From assembly GCF_014202315.1 (NCBI RefSeq), contig NZ_JACHGN010000026.1:110469-174468 (forward strand): a stretch of DNA of 64,000 nucleotides, read 5' to 3'. The notes beneath the pieces were generated by a model. It did no database searches and was not told the DNA's origin. It saw only the letters and a program-made list of their open reading frames with translations. This document shows, piece by piece, positions 32,855 through 42,126 of this stretch; position 1 is the first letter of the stretch, and every line of letters begins with the position of its first letter. This DNA is from Thermocatellispora tengchongensis (GTDB lineage: Bacteria > Actinomycetota > Actinomycetes > Streptosporangiales > Streptosporangiaceae). A program made the position numbers and the translations under genes.

Positions 32855-35179
32855 TCAGCCGGGGGCTCCTGGGGGGCCGGGCTCGGGGGTGAGGTGGGCG
32901 AGGGCGGTGGGGAGGCGGGTGGTGTGGACGACGCCGAGGCGTTGGGTGGCGCGGGTGAGGGCCACGTAGAGGTCGCTGGCGCCTCTGGGGGTCTCGGTGA
33001 GGATCCGGGACGGCTCGGCGACGATCACGCTGTCGAACTCCAGGCCCTTGGCGTCGGCGACCGTGAGGACGGCGGCGGGGGCGTCCAGGGCCTCGGGGCC
33101 GGGGCCGGCCACCGCGCCCTCGACGGCGGAGGTCACGGCGGCGCCCAGGGGGCCGGCCAGGGAGTCGGGGACCAGGACGGCCAGGCGGCCGCCTTCGACG
33201 ACCTCGCGCTTGACGATCTCGCCCAGGGAGTCGGTCAGGGAGGCCACGCGTACGGCCCAGGGGCGCTCGCCGCTCTCGCGCACCGACTCGGGGGCGCGCA
33301 GGGCGGGGTCGATCAGGGCCAGCACGGACGCGGCCGTCTCCATCAGCTCGGCGGGGGTGCGGTAGTTGATGGTTAGGGTCTCCTCGCGGTGGCGGCCGGC
33401 GACGTACGGGCGCAGCACCTCCGACCAGGAGCGGGGGCCGGCCAGGGCGGCGCTCTGGGCGATGTCGCCGACGATGGTCATGGCGCGGGTGGGGCAGCGG
33501 CGCATGACGGCGCGCCAGGCCATGGCGGTGAGCTCCTGCGCCTCGTCCACGATCACGTATCCGAAGGCCCAGGTGCGGTCGGCGGCGGCGCGTTCGGCGG
33601 TGGTGAGGTACTCCTCGGCGGCGCGGTGGCGGGAGGCGAAGCGCTCGACGTCCAGGATGTCGGCCATGCCGGTCAGCTCCAGGACCTCGCGCGCGTAGGT
33701 GAGCTCGTGCTCGCGCTCGTCGCGCTCGGCCTCGCGGCCGGCGGCCCGCTCCTCCTCGGCCATCCAGGCGCCGGCCCGCAGCACGTGCTCGTCGATGTCG
33801 CCGAGCAGCTCGGCGGCCTCGTCGAGGAGCGGCACGTCGGACTCGGTCCAGTAGTCGGCGCCGCGGCGCGGCGGGTCGCGGCGCAGCAGCTCCCGCTCCG
33901 CGGGCTTGAGGTCGCGCGCCGCGTACGCGAGCCGCCCGTCGTCGGTGTAGAGGCCGATCAGGAGCTGCTGCGGGGTCAGGTACGGCCACAGCCGGTTCAG
34001 CGCGGTGCGTACGGCGGGCTCGGTGCGCAGCTCTTCCCGCAGGTCGGCCAGCTCGTCCTCCTCGATCAGGCCCTTGCCGAGCTGCTTGGCCCACTGGCGG
34101 GCCAGGGCGTTGAGCAGGTGCCGTACGAAGACCGCCCGCGCCGGGTTGTGGGCGCGGCGGGAGCGCGCGGCCCGGTTGCGGGCGGCCTCCAGGGTGCGGA
34201 CGTCCAGGGTGAGGGTGCGCCCGCCGAGGTCGATCCGCACGGGCTTGCGCGGCACGCGCTGCCGGTCGCGGACGGCCGCGGCGATCACCTCGGCCATGCG
34301 GATGTCGCCCTTGACCGCGGCGACGTGGGGCTCCTCGCGCCGGGTGGCCACGACGCCGGGGTACAGCTCGCCGACCGTGGACAGCAGCACGTCGGTCTCG
34401 CCGAGCGAGGGCAGCACCTGGCCGATGTAGCGCAGGAAGGTGGGGTTGGGGCCGAGGATGAGCACGCCGCGCCTGGCCAGGCGCTCGCGGTGGGTGTAGA
34501 GCAGGTACGCCGCCCGGTGCAGCGCCACGACGGTCTTGCCGGTGCCGGGGCCGCCCTGGACCACGAGCACGCCGTCCAGGCCGGAGCGGATGATCCGGTC
34601 CTGCTCGGCCTGGATGGTCGCCACGATGTCGCGCATGCGGCCCGTGCGCCGGGCGCCGATCGAGGCGAGCAGCGCGGCCTCGCCGTTGAGGGTGCTCCGG
34701 TCGGCCTCGGCGAGGCTGTCCAGGTCGAGCAGGTCGTCGTCGATCCCGATGACCTTGCGGCCCTTGGTCTGCAGGTGCCTGCGGCGGGTGACGCCCATTG
34801 GGTTGGCCGGGGTGGCCCGGTAGAACGGCTGGGCGACGGGCGCGCGCCAGTCGATCAGCAGGCGCCGCTCGTCGTCGGACAGGCCGATGCGCCCGATGTA
34901 GAGCGAGGTCTGGTCGGCGTGGTCGAGCCTGCCGAAGCACAGCCCGTTCTCCACCGCCCACAGGCGGGCGAGCCGCTGGGAGTACATCTCGGCGAAGGAG
35001 TCGCGCTCGGAGCGGTTCTGCATCGTGCCGCCTCCGCCCTGGGCGAGGACGCCGTCGAGCTGCCGCTGGGTGTGGTCGCGCAGCTCGTCGAGCCGGCCGT
35101 AGAGCCGGGACACGTACTCCTGCTCCCTGACCAGCTCCGCTTGACGAGCCGCGGGGACACCGTTATTCTTGGTAGTAAT
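32855..35179 (-). CDS. helD: HelD-family helicase (RNA polymerase-recycling ATPase)
   Basis: 774 residues from the proposed start. It is a UvrD/Rep-like superfamily 1 helicase with Walker A QGGPGTGKTVVALHRAAYLL, motif II YVIVDEAQELTAMAW, motif III VGDIAQS, and late motifs INYRTPAELM and DLYVALTRATQRLGVVH. The N-terminal coiled coil that reaches the RNA polymerase channel is present. HelD proteins remove stalled polymerase from DNA and can give rifamycin tolerance. The frame continues 22 codons above the first GTG (35113) with family-like sequence, and an ATT at 35179 sits six bases after GGAG. I propose ATT as the start; GTG 35113 is the conservative choice. Confidence 0.9.
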   Translation of the reverse strand: MTTKNNGVPAARQAELVREQEYVSRLYGRLDELRDHTQRQLDGVLAQGGGGTMQNRSERDSFAEMYSQRLARLWAVENGLCFGRLDHADQTSLYIGRIGLSDDERRLLIDWRAPVAQPFYRATPANPMGVTRRRHLQTKGRKVIGIDDDLLDLDSLAEADRSTLNGEAALLASIGARRTGRMRDIVATIQAEQDRIIRSGLDGVLVVQGGPGTGKTVVALHRAAYLLYTHRERLARRGVLILGPNPTFLRYIGQVLPSLGETDVLLSTVGELYPGVVATRREEPHVAAVKGDIRMAEVIAAAVRDRQRVPRKPVRIDLGGRTLTLDVRTLEAARNRAARSRRAHNPARAVFVRHLLNALARQWAKQLGKGLIEEDELADLREELRTEPAVRTALNRLWPYLTPQQLLIGLYTDDGRLAYAARDLKPAERELLRRDPPRRGADYWTESDVPLLDEAAELLGDIDEHVLRAGAWMAEEERAAGREAERDEREHELTYAREVLELTGMADILDVERFASRHRAAEEYLTTAERAAADRTWAFGYVIVDEAQELTAMAWRAVMRRCPTRAMTIVGDIAQSAALAGPRSWSEVLRPYVAGRHREETLTINYRTPAELMETAASVLALIDPALRAPESVRESGERPWAVRVASLTDSLGEIVKREVVEGGRLAVLVPDSLAGPLGAAVTSAVEGAVAGPGPEALDAPAAVLTVADAKGLEFDSVIVAEPSRILTETPRGASDLYVALTRATQRLGVVHTTRLPTALAHLTPEPGPPGAPG

Positions 35180-35223
35180 GGGATTCTCCGGGCAATTCTG
35201 CTCATTGTGGCGAACAAACTCTC

Positions 35224-35229
35224 ACCTTA
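35224..35229 (-). promoter_or_regulatory. -10 box candidate for helD
   Basis: TAAGGT on the minus strand lies ~45 bp upstream of the proposed ATT start. It matches the actinobacterial TANNNT pattern; no good -35 is seen. Confidence 0.35.
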
Positions 35230-35301
35230 GCAGGTTCCGTCGAGACGTCATCCCGTCCATGATCAACGCCGTCGCCTTGATTTCACCACGGCCCGCCCCG
35301 T

Positions 35302-35326
35302 AAAGTTAGTAAGGTTTACTAACTTT
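35302..35326 (+). promoter_or_regulatory. operator of the ROK regulator gene
   Basis: A perfect dyad of 11-bp arms (AAAGTTAGTAA and TTACTAACTTT) around GGT. Its inner 21 bp match 18 of 21 positions of the palindrome before the sugar ABC operon (37626-37646). It lies 14 bp before the GTG start, fitting autoregulation. Confidence 0.8.
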
Positions 35327-35340
35327 GGGGGAAGGACGCC

Positions 35341-36555
35341 GTGACGCCGACCAGGCCGCCGGCACAGCCGGGTACGCCGAGCCTGCTGCGGGCCATCAAC
35401 GACAAGGCGGCCCTGCACGCGCTGCTTGAGCGCGGGCCGCTGACCCGCCCCCAGATCGGCGCGCTGACCGGGCTGTCCAAGCCGACCGCCTCCCAGCTCC
35501 TGGCCCGGCTGCAGGAGGCCGGGCTGGTCGTCCTCGACGGGATCAGGGAGGGCCTGCCCGGCCGCACCGCCGAGGTGTACCGGCTCAACCCCGCCGCCGC
35601 GTACGCCGCCGCGCTCGACGTGACTCCGGCCAGGATCGCGGCGGCCGTCGCCGACATCACCGGCACCGTGGTCGGCGAGCACACCCTGCCCACGCCCCGC
35701 TCCCGCGGCGACCTGGTGGCCAAGGTGCGCGCCGCGCTCGACGGGGCCCTCGCCGGCGAGCCCGGCGCCAGGCCGCACCGCGTGGTGATCGGCATCCAGG
35801 GCGCGCTCGACCCGGGCACCGGCCGCCTGGGCTACGCCGCGCACATCCCCGGCTGGCACACCCCCGACCTGCTGGGCACCCTGCGCGAGGGCCTGGGCGT
35901 GCCGGTGGACGTGGAGAACGACGTCAACCTGGTCGCCCTGGCCGAGCGCGACCACGGCGCCGCGATCGGCCACCAGACCTTCGTGCTGCTGTGGGCAGAC
36001 GAGGGGCTGGGCGCGGCCCTGGTGATCGGGGGCGCGCTGCACCGCGGGGCGACGGGCGGCGCGGGCGAGGTCGGCTACATGCCCGCGATCGGGGCGCCCA
36101 CGGCCCGCGAGGTGGGCCGGCACGCCACGCACGGCTTCCAGGCGCTCAGCGGCGGCCCCGCGGTGCGCGCGCTGCTGCGCGAGCACGGCGTACGCGGGCC
36201 CAGGGGCGCGGGCGGCACGGCCGCGACCGTGCGCAACGCGGTGGCCGCCGCCGAGAACGGCGACGAGCGGGCCGAGGCGGGGTTGCGCGAGCTGGCGGGC
36301 CGCCTGGCGCTCGGACTGGCCTCGATCACCGCGGTCGTCGATCCCGAGCTGGTCGTGCTCACCGGCGGCACCCTGCTGGCGGGCGGCGAGCACCTGCGGG
36401 CGCTGGTGGAGCGCGAGCTGCACGCGCTCACGCTGCCGCGCCCGCCGGTGCGGCTGTCCACGGTGCGGGGCAACCCGGTGATCTCCGGCGCGCTGGGCCT
36501 GGCGCTGGCCGCCACGCGCGAGGAGGTCTTCGGCTCGACCGTGCCGGGCGCCTGA
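35341..36555 (+). CDS. ROK-family transcriptional regulator
   Basis: 404 residues. An N-terminal winged helix (LLERGPLTRPQIGALTGLSKPTASQLLARL) precedes a ROK domain with the ATPase-like fold (VENDVNLVALAERDHGA, GLGAALVIGGALHRGATGGAGEVGYMP). The usual ROK zinc-binding CGxxGCxE segment is absent in the region after GEVGYMPAIGAP. It likely represses the sugar ABC/GH4/kinase operon 1.1 kb downstream and releases it when a sugar binds. The shared operator palindrome supports this. Confidence 0.92.
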   Translation: MTPTRPPAQPGTPSLLRAINDKAALHALLERGPLTRPQIGALTGLSKPTASQLLARLQEAGLVVLDGIREGLPGRTAEVYRLNPAAAYAAALDVTPARIAAAVADITGTVVGEHTLPTPRSRGDLVAKVRAALDGALAGEPGARPHRVVIGIQGALDPGTGRLGYAAHIPGWHTPDLLGTLREGLGVPVDVENDVNLVALAERDHGAAIGHQTFVLLWADEGLGAALVIGGALHRGATGGAGEVGYMPAIGAPTAREVGRHATHGFQALSGGPAVRALLREHGVRGPRGAGGTAATVRNAVAAAENGDERAEAGLRELAGRLALGLASITAVVDPELVVLTGGTLLAGGEHLRALVERELHALTLPRPPVRLSTVRGNPVISGALGLALAATREEVFGSTVPGA

Positions 36556-36557
36556 GG

Positions 36558-37457
36558 CTAGAGCAGGCCCTTCAGGAACGCCCGCGTACGCTCGTCGTCG
36601 CGCTGGTAGAGGGCGGCCACGAAGTCGGTCACGCCGGCCTTGGCCAGCGCTTCGACCTGCGCGGCCACGGTGTCCTCGTCGCCGATCAGCGCCACGTCCG
36701 CGGGCCCGCCCGCGCCCTCGCGGTCGAGCATGGCCCGGTACGACGGCAGGTCGCCGTACCCCTGCCAGATCTCCGCGGCGCGGGCCCTGGCCGCCTCGGC
36801 GTCGCCGGTGACGCACACCGGCAGGGCGCAGACGATCCGGGGCGCGGGCCGTCCCGCCGCCCGCGCGGCCTCGGTGATGGCGGGGGCGATGTGCCCGGCC
36901 ACGGTCTTGGGGCCGGTCAGCCAGAGCACCGTGCCGTCGGCGCGCTCGCCGGCCAGCTTGAGCATCTTGGGGCCGAGCGCGGCCACCAGCACCGGCATGG
37001 GGCGGCTGACGGGCACGCCCAGGGCGATGTGGGCCGAGAGCGTCTCGCCGGTGAAGTCCACGGACTCGCCGCGCAGCAGCGGGATGAGCACGGACAGGTA
37101 CTCGCGCATGTGCCGTACCGGCTTGTCGAAGCTCATGCCGAAGATCCCCTCGATCACCGGCTGGTGCGACAGGCCGATGCCCAGCGTGAGGCGCCCGCCG
37201 AGCGCCACATCGGCGCTCAGCGCCTGCTGGGCCAGCACCGCGGGGTGGCGCGGGTAGGTCGGGATGACGGCGGTGCCCAGCTCGATGCCCGGAACCTGGG
37301 CTCCGGCGGCGGTGAGCGCGGTCAGCGCGTCGAAGGCGAAGATGTTGGAGACCCAGGCCGACGCGAAGCCGTCGTCGGCGGCCCGTGCGAGGGAGTCGCG
37401 CAGGCGGTCCAGCCCGTCGGGCCGCGCGGGCACGTTGATCATCAGTCCGGTACGCAT
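36558..37457 (-). CDS. LLM-class F420-dependent oxidoreductase
   Basis: 299 residues with the luciferase-like TIM barrel: LARAADDGFASAWVSNIFAF, GTAVIPTYPRHPAVLAQQALS, GRLTLGIGLSHQPVIEG, MREYLSVLIPLLRGE and ALGPKMLKLAGERADGTVLW are typical of the F420-dependent branch. The substrate cannot be told. Its stop is 2 bp from the convergent ROK gene stop. It is transcribed divergently from the sugar ABC operon, so the operator region at 37626 could affect it too. Confidence 0.9.
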   Translation of the reverse strand: MRTGLMINVPARPDGLDRLRDSLARAADDGFASAWVSNIFAFDALTALTAAGAQVPGIELGTAVIPTYPRHPAVLAQQALSADVALGGRLTLGIGLSHQPVIEGIFGMSFDKPVRHMREYLSVLIPLLRGESVDFTGETLSAHIALGVPVSRPMPVLVAALGPKMLKLAGERADGTVLWLTGPKTVAGHIAPAITEAARAAGRPAPRIVCALPVCVTGDAEAARARAAEIWQGYGDLPSYRAMLDREGAGGPADVALIGDEDTVAAQVEALAKAGVTDFVAALYQRDDERTRAFLKGLL

Positions 37458-37588
37458 TGTCGGCACAGCTCCGTTCGACGGTTACAGAACATCATTCTAG
37501 GCACGCCGCCCCGCCGGCCTGCCCGCGACACCCCGCACCGCCACGGCCACGGTCCCGTCACAGCTTGGTTGCGCCCGCCCTCGGCGGG

Positions 37589-37646
37589 TTGACGGGGGCC
37601 GGGCGCGGTTCGTACGGTCCTGGCAAGTTAGGAAAGTTTCCTAACT
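37589..37646 (+). promoter_or_regulatory. promoter and ROK operator of the sugar-uptake operon
   Basis: TTGACG (37589-37594), 18 bp, then TACGGT (37613-37618) predicts a start near 37625. The 21-bp perfect palindrome at 37626-37646 (AGTTAGGAAA-G-TTTCCTAACT) covers +1 to +21, so a bound repressor would block transcription. A GAGGAGG ribosome site follows before ATG 37678. Confidence 0.8.
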
Positions 37647-37677
37647 CCTGCTCCGGCGTCACTATGAGGAGGTCGCC

Positions 37678-39012
37678 ATGCGTCGACGGCTCGCCCCGCT
37701 CGCCGCGGCCGGGATCGCCGTCCTGGCCCTCGCCGCCTGCACCGCGGGCACCGAGGACGCGCCCAGGCTCGGCGCGAAGCCCTCAGGGGCGGCGTCCGCG
37801 CTCCCCGCCGCCACGATCGAGCTGTGGCACGGCTTCTCCGCCGACCACGAGGTCAAGGCGTTCGAGGACGCGGTGGCCGGGTTCCGGAAGAAGTTCCCGC
37901 AGATCACGGTGAAGCTGGTCAAGGCCGTCGAGGACGACAAGATCATCCAGGCCGTGCGCGCCGGCCAGCCGCCGGACGTCGCGTCCTCCTTCTCCACCGA
38001 CAACGTGGCGCAGTTCTGCAAGACCGGCATGTTCCAGGACCTGAACCCGGTCATCGCCCAGGACGGCGTGGACATCGGCGTGCTGCCGCAGGTGGTGCAG
38101 AACTACACCCAGTTCGAGGGCAAGCGGTGCGTGATGCCGCTGCTCGCGGACGCGTACGGGCTGTACTACAACAAGAAGCTGATGAAGGGGCACGAGCCGC
38201 CCAAGACGCTCTCGGAGCTGACCAGGCTCGCCAAGGAGCTGACCGTCCGCGACTCCGAGGGGAACATCGAGGTCGCCGGGTTCATGCCCTCCACCCAGTA
38301 CTACGAGCACTCCATCTCCCACCTCGGCACCATGGTCGGCGGGAAGTGGTACAACCCCGACGGCACCTCCGCCATCGGCTCCGACCCGGCCTGGAAGCAG
38401 CTGCTGACCTGGCAGAAGGAGCTCATCGACTGGTACGGCCACGACAAGCTGGAGAAGTTCCGCAAGGGCCTGGGCCAGGAGTGGTCGGCCGACAACCCCT
38501 TCCACGTCGGCAAGGTCGCCATGGCCATTGACGGCGAGTGGCGCAACGCGATGATCGCGCTCGACGCGAAGGACCTCGACTACGGAACCGCGCCCGTCCC
38601 GGTCGCCGACGACAAGCCCCAGCTCTACGGCGGCGGCTTCATCTCCGGCACGATCATCGGGATCCCGCGGGGCGCGAAGAACCCGCAGGCCGCCTGGGAG
38701 CTGGTGAAGTACCTCACCACCGACACCGACGGCCTGGTCACGCTGTCCAACGCGCTGCGCAACGTGCCGACCACCAAGGCGTCGCTGGCCTCGCCCGCGC
38801 TGAAGAAGGACGCCAACTTCCAGACCGCGCTGGACGTCTTCGCCCACCCGGCCTCCTTCAGCCTCCCGGCGCACATCAACAGCGTCTACAACCAGGAGGC
38901 GTTCGCCGAGTTCGTCGTCAAGTGGGAGTCGGGCGCGGTGACCGACCTGGACGCCGGGCTGGCCGAGGTGGACAAGACCATCAACGACAAGCTCAAGCTG
39001 GCGGGCGGCTGA
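37678..39012 (+). CDS. sugar ABC transporter substrate-binding lipoprotein
   Basis: 444 residues. The lipobox LAAC puts the lipidated Cys at residue 21. The mature part is a family 1 extracellular solute-binding protein (ATIELWHGFSADHEVKAFED, YTQFEGKRCVMPLLADAYGLYYNKKLM, GKVAMAIDGEWRNAMI, VKYLTTDTDG). It delivers an oligosaccharide or glycoside to the two permeases encoded next. It is first in the ROK-controlled operon. The lipoprotein maturation enzyme Lnt is encoded 6 kb away. Confidence 0.95.
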   Translation: MRRRLAPLAAAGIAVLALAACTAGTEDAPRLGAKPSGAASALPAATIELWHGFSADHEVKAFEDAVAGFRKKFPQITVKLVKAVEDDKIIQAVRAGQPPDVASSFSTDNVAQFCKTGMFQDLNPVIAQDGVDIGVLPQVVQNYTQFEGKRCVMPLLADAYGLYYNKKLMKGHEPPKTLSELTRLAKELTVRDSEGNIEVAGFMPSTQYYEHSISHLGTMVGGKWYNPDGTSAIGSDPAWKQLLTWQKELIDWYGHDKLEKFRKGLGQEWSADNPFHVGKVAMAIDGEWRNAMIALDAKDLDYGTAPVPVADDKPQLYGGGFISGTIIGIPRGAKNPQAAWELVKYLTTDTDGLVTLSNALRNVPTTKASLASPALKKDANFQTALDVFAHPASFSLPAHINSVYNQEAFAEFVVKWESGAVTDLDAGLAEVDKTINDKLKLAGG

Positions 39013-39014
39013 CC

Positions 39015-39974
39015 GTGGCGATCACCGTGCCGCCGGGCGGCGCGCCCCGCGCCGCCCGCCCCCGGGGCGAGGGCCGCAAGGCGCTGCTGTGGGCCTCGCC
39101 CTGGCTGATCGGCTTCGGCCTGTTCTTCGCCTACCCGCTCGCCGCGACCGTCTACTTCTCCTTCCACCGCTACGACCTGTTCAGCCTGGAGTTCATCGGC
39201 CTGGACAACTACCGCCACCTGCTCGGCGACGACCGGGCGCACACGGCGATGCGCAACACGCTGTGGCTGGTGGCGTTCATGGTCCCGGCCCAGACGGTCT
39301 TCGCGCTGGGCGTGGCGCAGCTCCTCACCCGGCTCAAGGCCGGGGCCGGGTTCTTCCGCACCGTGTTCTACCTGCCCTCGCTGGTGCCGATGGTGGCCGG
39401 AACGGTGGCGTTCGTGTTCATCCTGAACCCGGCCACCGGCCCGGTGAACCAGGCGCTCGCCCTGCTCGGCGTCACGGGCCCCGACTGGTTCGGCGACCCC
39501 GCCTGGGCCAAGCCGGGCCTGACGCTGCTGGCCATGTGGGGCGCGGGCAACACCGTGGTGATCTTCCTGGCCGCGCTGCTGGACGTGCCCAGGCATCTGT
39601 ACGAGGCCGCCGCCATCGACGGCGCGGGCGCCTGGCGCCAGTTCCGCGACATCACCCTGCCCACGATCTCCCCGGTGATCATGTTCTCGGCCGTCACAGG
39701 CGTGATCTACGCCCTGCAGTACTTCACCCAGGCCATGGTCGCGGCGCGGGTCGCCTCCGGGGTGACCGACTCGCCGGGCTCCAGCTTCGTGCCCGGCTAT
39801 CCGGAGGGCGCCACGCTGACCTTGCCCCAGTGGCTGTTCCACCAGGGCTTCCGGGACTTCACCATGGGATACGCGTGCGTGCTCGCGCTGGTCATGTTCG
39901 CGGCCTCCACGCTGCTCACGCTGGTGCTCCTACGGCGCTTCAGCGCCTTCACCGCCGACGGGGAGGGATCATGA
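39015..39974 (+). CDS. sugar ABC transporter permease (MalF-type)
   Basis: 319 residues, six transmembrane helices. ASPWLIGFGLFFAYPLAATVYFSF opens the MalF-type fold, and the EAA loop is YEAAAIDGAGAWRQFRDITLP. GTG 39015 lies two bases after the upstream stop; the next permease ATG overlaps the stop (ATGA). It is paired with the binding protein and MalG-type permease; no ATPase gene is present in the operon. Confidence 0.94.
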   Translation: MAITVPPGGAPRAARPRGEGRKALLWASPWLIGFGLFFAYPLAATVYFSFHRYDLFSLEFIGLDNYRHLLGDDRAHTAMRNTLWLVAFMVPAQTVFALGVAQLLTRLKAGAGFFRTVFYLPSLVPMVAGTVAFVFILNPATGPVNQALALLGVTGPDWFGDPAWAKPGLTLLAMWGAGNTVVIFLAALLDVPRHLYEAAAIDGAGAWRQFRDITLPTISPVIMFSAVTGVIYALQYFTQAMVAARVASGVTDSPGSSFVPGYPEGATLTLPQWLFHQGFRDFTMGYACVLALVMFAASTLLTLVLLRRFSAFTADGEGS

Positions 39975-40861
39975 GCGTCACGGCCGCGCCGGCCGCGCGC
40001 GGTGCGCGTCCGGCGGCGCCCGGCGTCGCCTCGGCCCGCGCCCGCGCCGCGCTGTACTGGATCGCCCGGCACGCCATCGCGGTCGCCCTGGCGATCATGT
40101 TCCTGGGGCCGCTGGCGTTCGTCGCGCTCACCGCGCTGATGACCGACCGGCAGGCGCTCACCGCCGACCTGTGGCCCGACTCGTGGAACTGGGGCAACTT
40201 CGCCGAGGTGTTCGAGCGGGCGCCGCTGCTGCGCTGGCTGGGCAACACCATGCTGTACGCGGGGCTGTCCACCGCGTTCATGCTGCTGTCGTCGATCCCG
40301 GTGGCGTACGCGCTGGCCCGCTTCCGCTTCCGCGGGCGCAACCTCGCCTTCTTCGGCGTCATCGCGATGATGATGCTGCCGCCCCAGGTGGTGGCGGTGC
40401 CGATCTACCTGGTGTGGGCCAGGTTCGAGCTCACCGGCACGCTGTGGCCGCTGATCCTGCCCATGCTGCTCGGCGACGCGTTCTCCATCTTCCTGCTGCG
40501 CCAGTTCCTGGTCACGATCCCGCGCGAGTACACCGACGCCGCCAAGGTGGACGGCTGCTCCGACCTGCGGGTGCTGCTGAAGGTGGTGCTGCCGATGGCC
40601 CGCCCGGCCATCGCCGCGGTGGCGCTGTTCGGCTTCTTCTACTGCTGGAACGACTATTACGGGCCGCTGCTGTACACGTCCACCGCGCCGGAGCAGTGGA
40701 CGCTCTCGCTCGGCCTGGCCTCGTTCCGGTCGCTGCACAGCGTGCAGTGGAACCTCACCATGGCGGCGACCCTGCTCGTCATGGCACCGGTGATCATCGT
40801 GTTCTTCTTCGCCCAGAGGGTCTTCATCGAGGGCGTGACACTGACGGGGGTGAAGGGTTGA
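39971..40861 (+). CDS. sugar ABC transporter permease (MalG-type)
   Basis: 296 residues, six transmembrane helices. An Ala/Pro-rich cytoplasmic N-terminus leads to IAVALAIMFLGPLAFVALTALM. The EAA-type loop is YTDAAKVDGCSDLRVLLKVVLP, with Asp in place of the first Glu. GVTLTGVKG is the usual MalG C-terminus. The TGA stop overlaps the TTG start of the GH4 gene, so translation is coupled. Confidence 0.94.
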   Translation: MSVTAAPAARGARPAAPGVASARARAALYWIARHAIAVALAIMFLGPLAFVALTALMTDRQALTADLWPDSWNWGNFAEVFERAPLLRWLGNTMLYAGLSTAFMLLSSIPVAYALARFRFRGRNLAFFGVIAMMMLPPQVVAVPIYLVWARFELTGTLWPLILPMLLGDAFSIFLLRQFLVTIPREYTDAAKVDGCSDLRVLLKVVLPMARPAIAAVALFGFFYCWNDYYGPLLYTSTAPEQWTLSLGLASFRSLHSVQWNLTMAATLLVMAPVIIVFFFAQRVFIEGVTLTGVKG

Positions 40862-42126
40862 AACTCGCCGTGGTCGGGGGCGGCTCGACGTACACGCCGG
40901 AGCTGATCGACGGCTTCGCGCGGCTGCGCGACCGGCTGCCGCTCACCGAGATCGCTCTGGTCGATCCCGACCGGCGCCGGCTGGACCTGGTCGCGGGCAT
41001 GGCCCGGCGGATGCTGGCCCGCGCCGGGCACCCGGCGGCCGTGACCACGCACGCCGACGCCGCGGCGGGGGCGGCGGGCGCGGCGGCGGTGCTGCTGCAA
41101 CTGCGCGTCGGCGGGCAGGCGGCCCGCGAGGTGGATGAGACGCTGCCGCTGGAGTGCGGCTGCGTCGGCCAGGAGACCACCGGCGCGGGCGGCCTGGCCA
41201 AGGCTTTGCGTACGGTCCCGGTCGTGCTGGACATCGCCGCGCGGGTAGCCGAGGCCGCTCCCGGCGCCTGGATCGTGGACTTCACCAACCCGGTCGGCAT
41301 CGTGACCAAGGCCCTGCTCGACGCCGGGCACCGCGCGATCGGGCTGTGCAACGTCGCCATCGGCTTCCAGCGCCGCTTCGCCGCCCTGCTGGGCGTGGCA
41401 CCGGAGCGCGTCTCCCTGGGCCACGTGGGCCTGAACCACCTCACCTGGGAGCGCTCGGTCCACCTGGACGGGCGCGACGTGCTGCCGGAGCTGCTGGCGG
41501 AGCACGGCGAGGAGATCGCGGCCTCGGTGGGCTCCTCCCCCGCCCTGCTGCGCCGCCTCGGCGTGGTCCCGTCCTACTACCTGCGCTACTTCTGGGAGCA
41601 CGACGCGGTGGTGGAGGAACAGCGCGCCAAGCCGTCGCGGGCCGCTGAGGTCGCCGCGATGGAGAAGGCGCTGCTGGAGCTGTACGCCGACCCGGCCGTG
41701 GACACCAAGCCGGAGCTGCTGGGCAGGCGCGGCGGCGCGTTCTACTCCGAGGCGGCGGTCGCGCTGCTCGCCGCCCTGCTGGGCTCGGCCGCGCCCGGGG
41801 AGGACGTGCAGGTGGTCAACGCGCGCAACGGCGGCACGCTGCCGTTCCTGCCCGGCGACGCGGTGATCGAGGTCCCGGCGCGCATCACCGCCTCCGGGGC
41901 CGAGCCGCTGCCGCTCGCGCCCCTCGACCCCCTGTACGCCGGGCTGGTCGCGCACGTGAGCGCGTACGAGCGGCTGGCGATCGAGGCGGCGCTGCACGGC
42001 GGCGTGGACCGGGTGGCCGACGCGCTGCTCGCCCACCCGCTGATCGGGCAGGCGTCCCTGGCCGGCGACCTGGCCGCCCGCCTGGTCGCGGCCAACGCGG
42101 CACATCTGCCGTGGGCGCGCGCGTGA
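40858..42126 (+). CDS. GH4 family 6-phospho-glycosidase
   Basis: 422 residues. The NAD-binding N-terminus KLAVVGGGSTYTPELIDGF, the DFTNPVGIVT loop, and the Mn2+ ligands Cys164 (GLCNVAIGF) and His194 (GHVGLNHLTW) define GH4 of the 6-phospho-beta-glucosidase group. The enzyme cleaves phosphorylated glycosides by redox elimination with NAD+ and Mn2+. GH4 enzymes usually follow PTS import; here the sugar enters by ABC transport and the BadF-type kinase encoded next may supply the phosphate. The TTG start overlaps the permease stop and has a G-rich ribosome site. Confidence 0.92.
   Translation: MKLAVVGGGSTYTPELIDGFARLRDRLPLTEIALVDPDRRRLDLVAGMARRMLARAGHPAAVTTHADAAAGAAGAAAVLLQLRVGGQAAREVDETLPLECGCVGQETTGAGGLAKALRTVPVVLDIAARVAEAAPGAWIVDFTNPVGIVTKALLDAGHRAIGLCNVAIGFQRRFAALLGVAPERVSLGHVGLNHLTWERSVHLDGRDVLPELLAEHGEEIAASVGSSPALLRRLGVVPSYYLRYFWEHDAVVEEQRAKPSRAAEVAAMEKALLELYADPAVDTKPELLGRRGGAFYSEAAVALLAALLGSAAPGEDVQVVNARNGGTLPFLPGDAVIEVPARITASGAEPLPLAPLDPLYAGLVAHVSAYERLAIEAALHGGVDRVADALLAHPLIGQASLAGDLAARLVAANAAHLPWARA

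Noticed and set aside
34987..35113. GTG 35113 as sole helD start
   Set aside because: Family-like sequence extends 22 codons upstream. Kept only as the conservative alternative.
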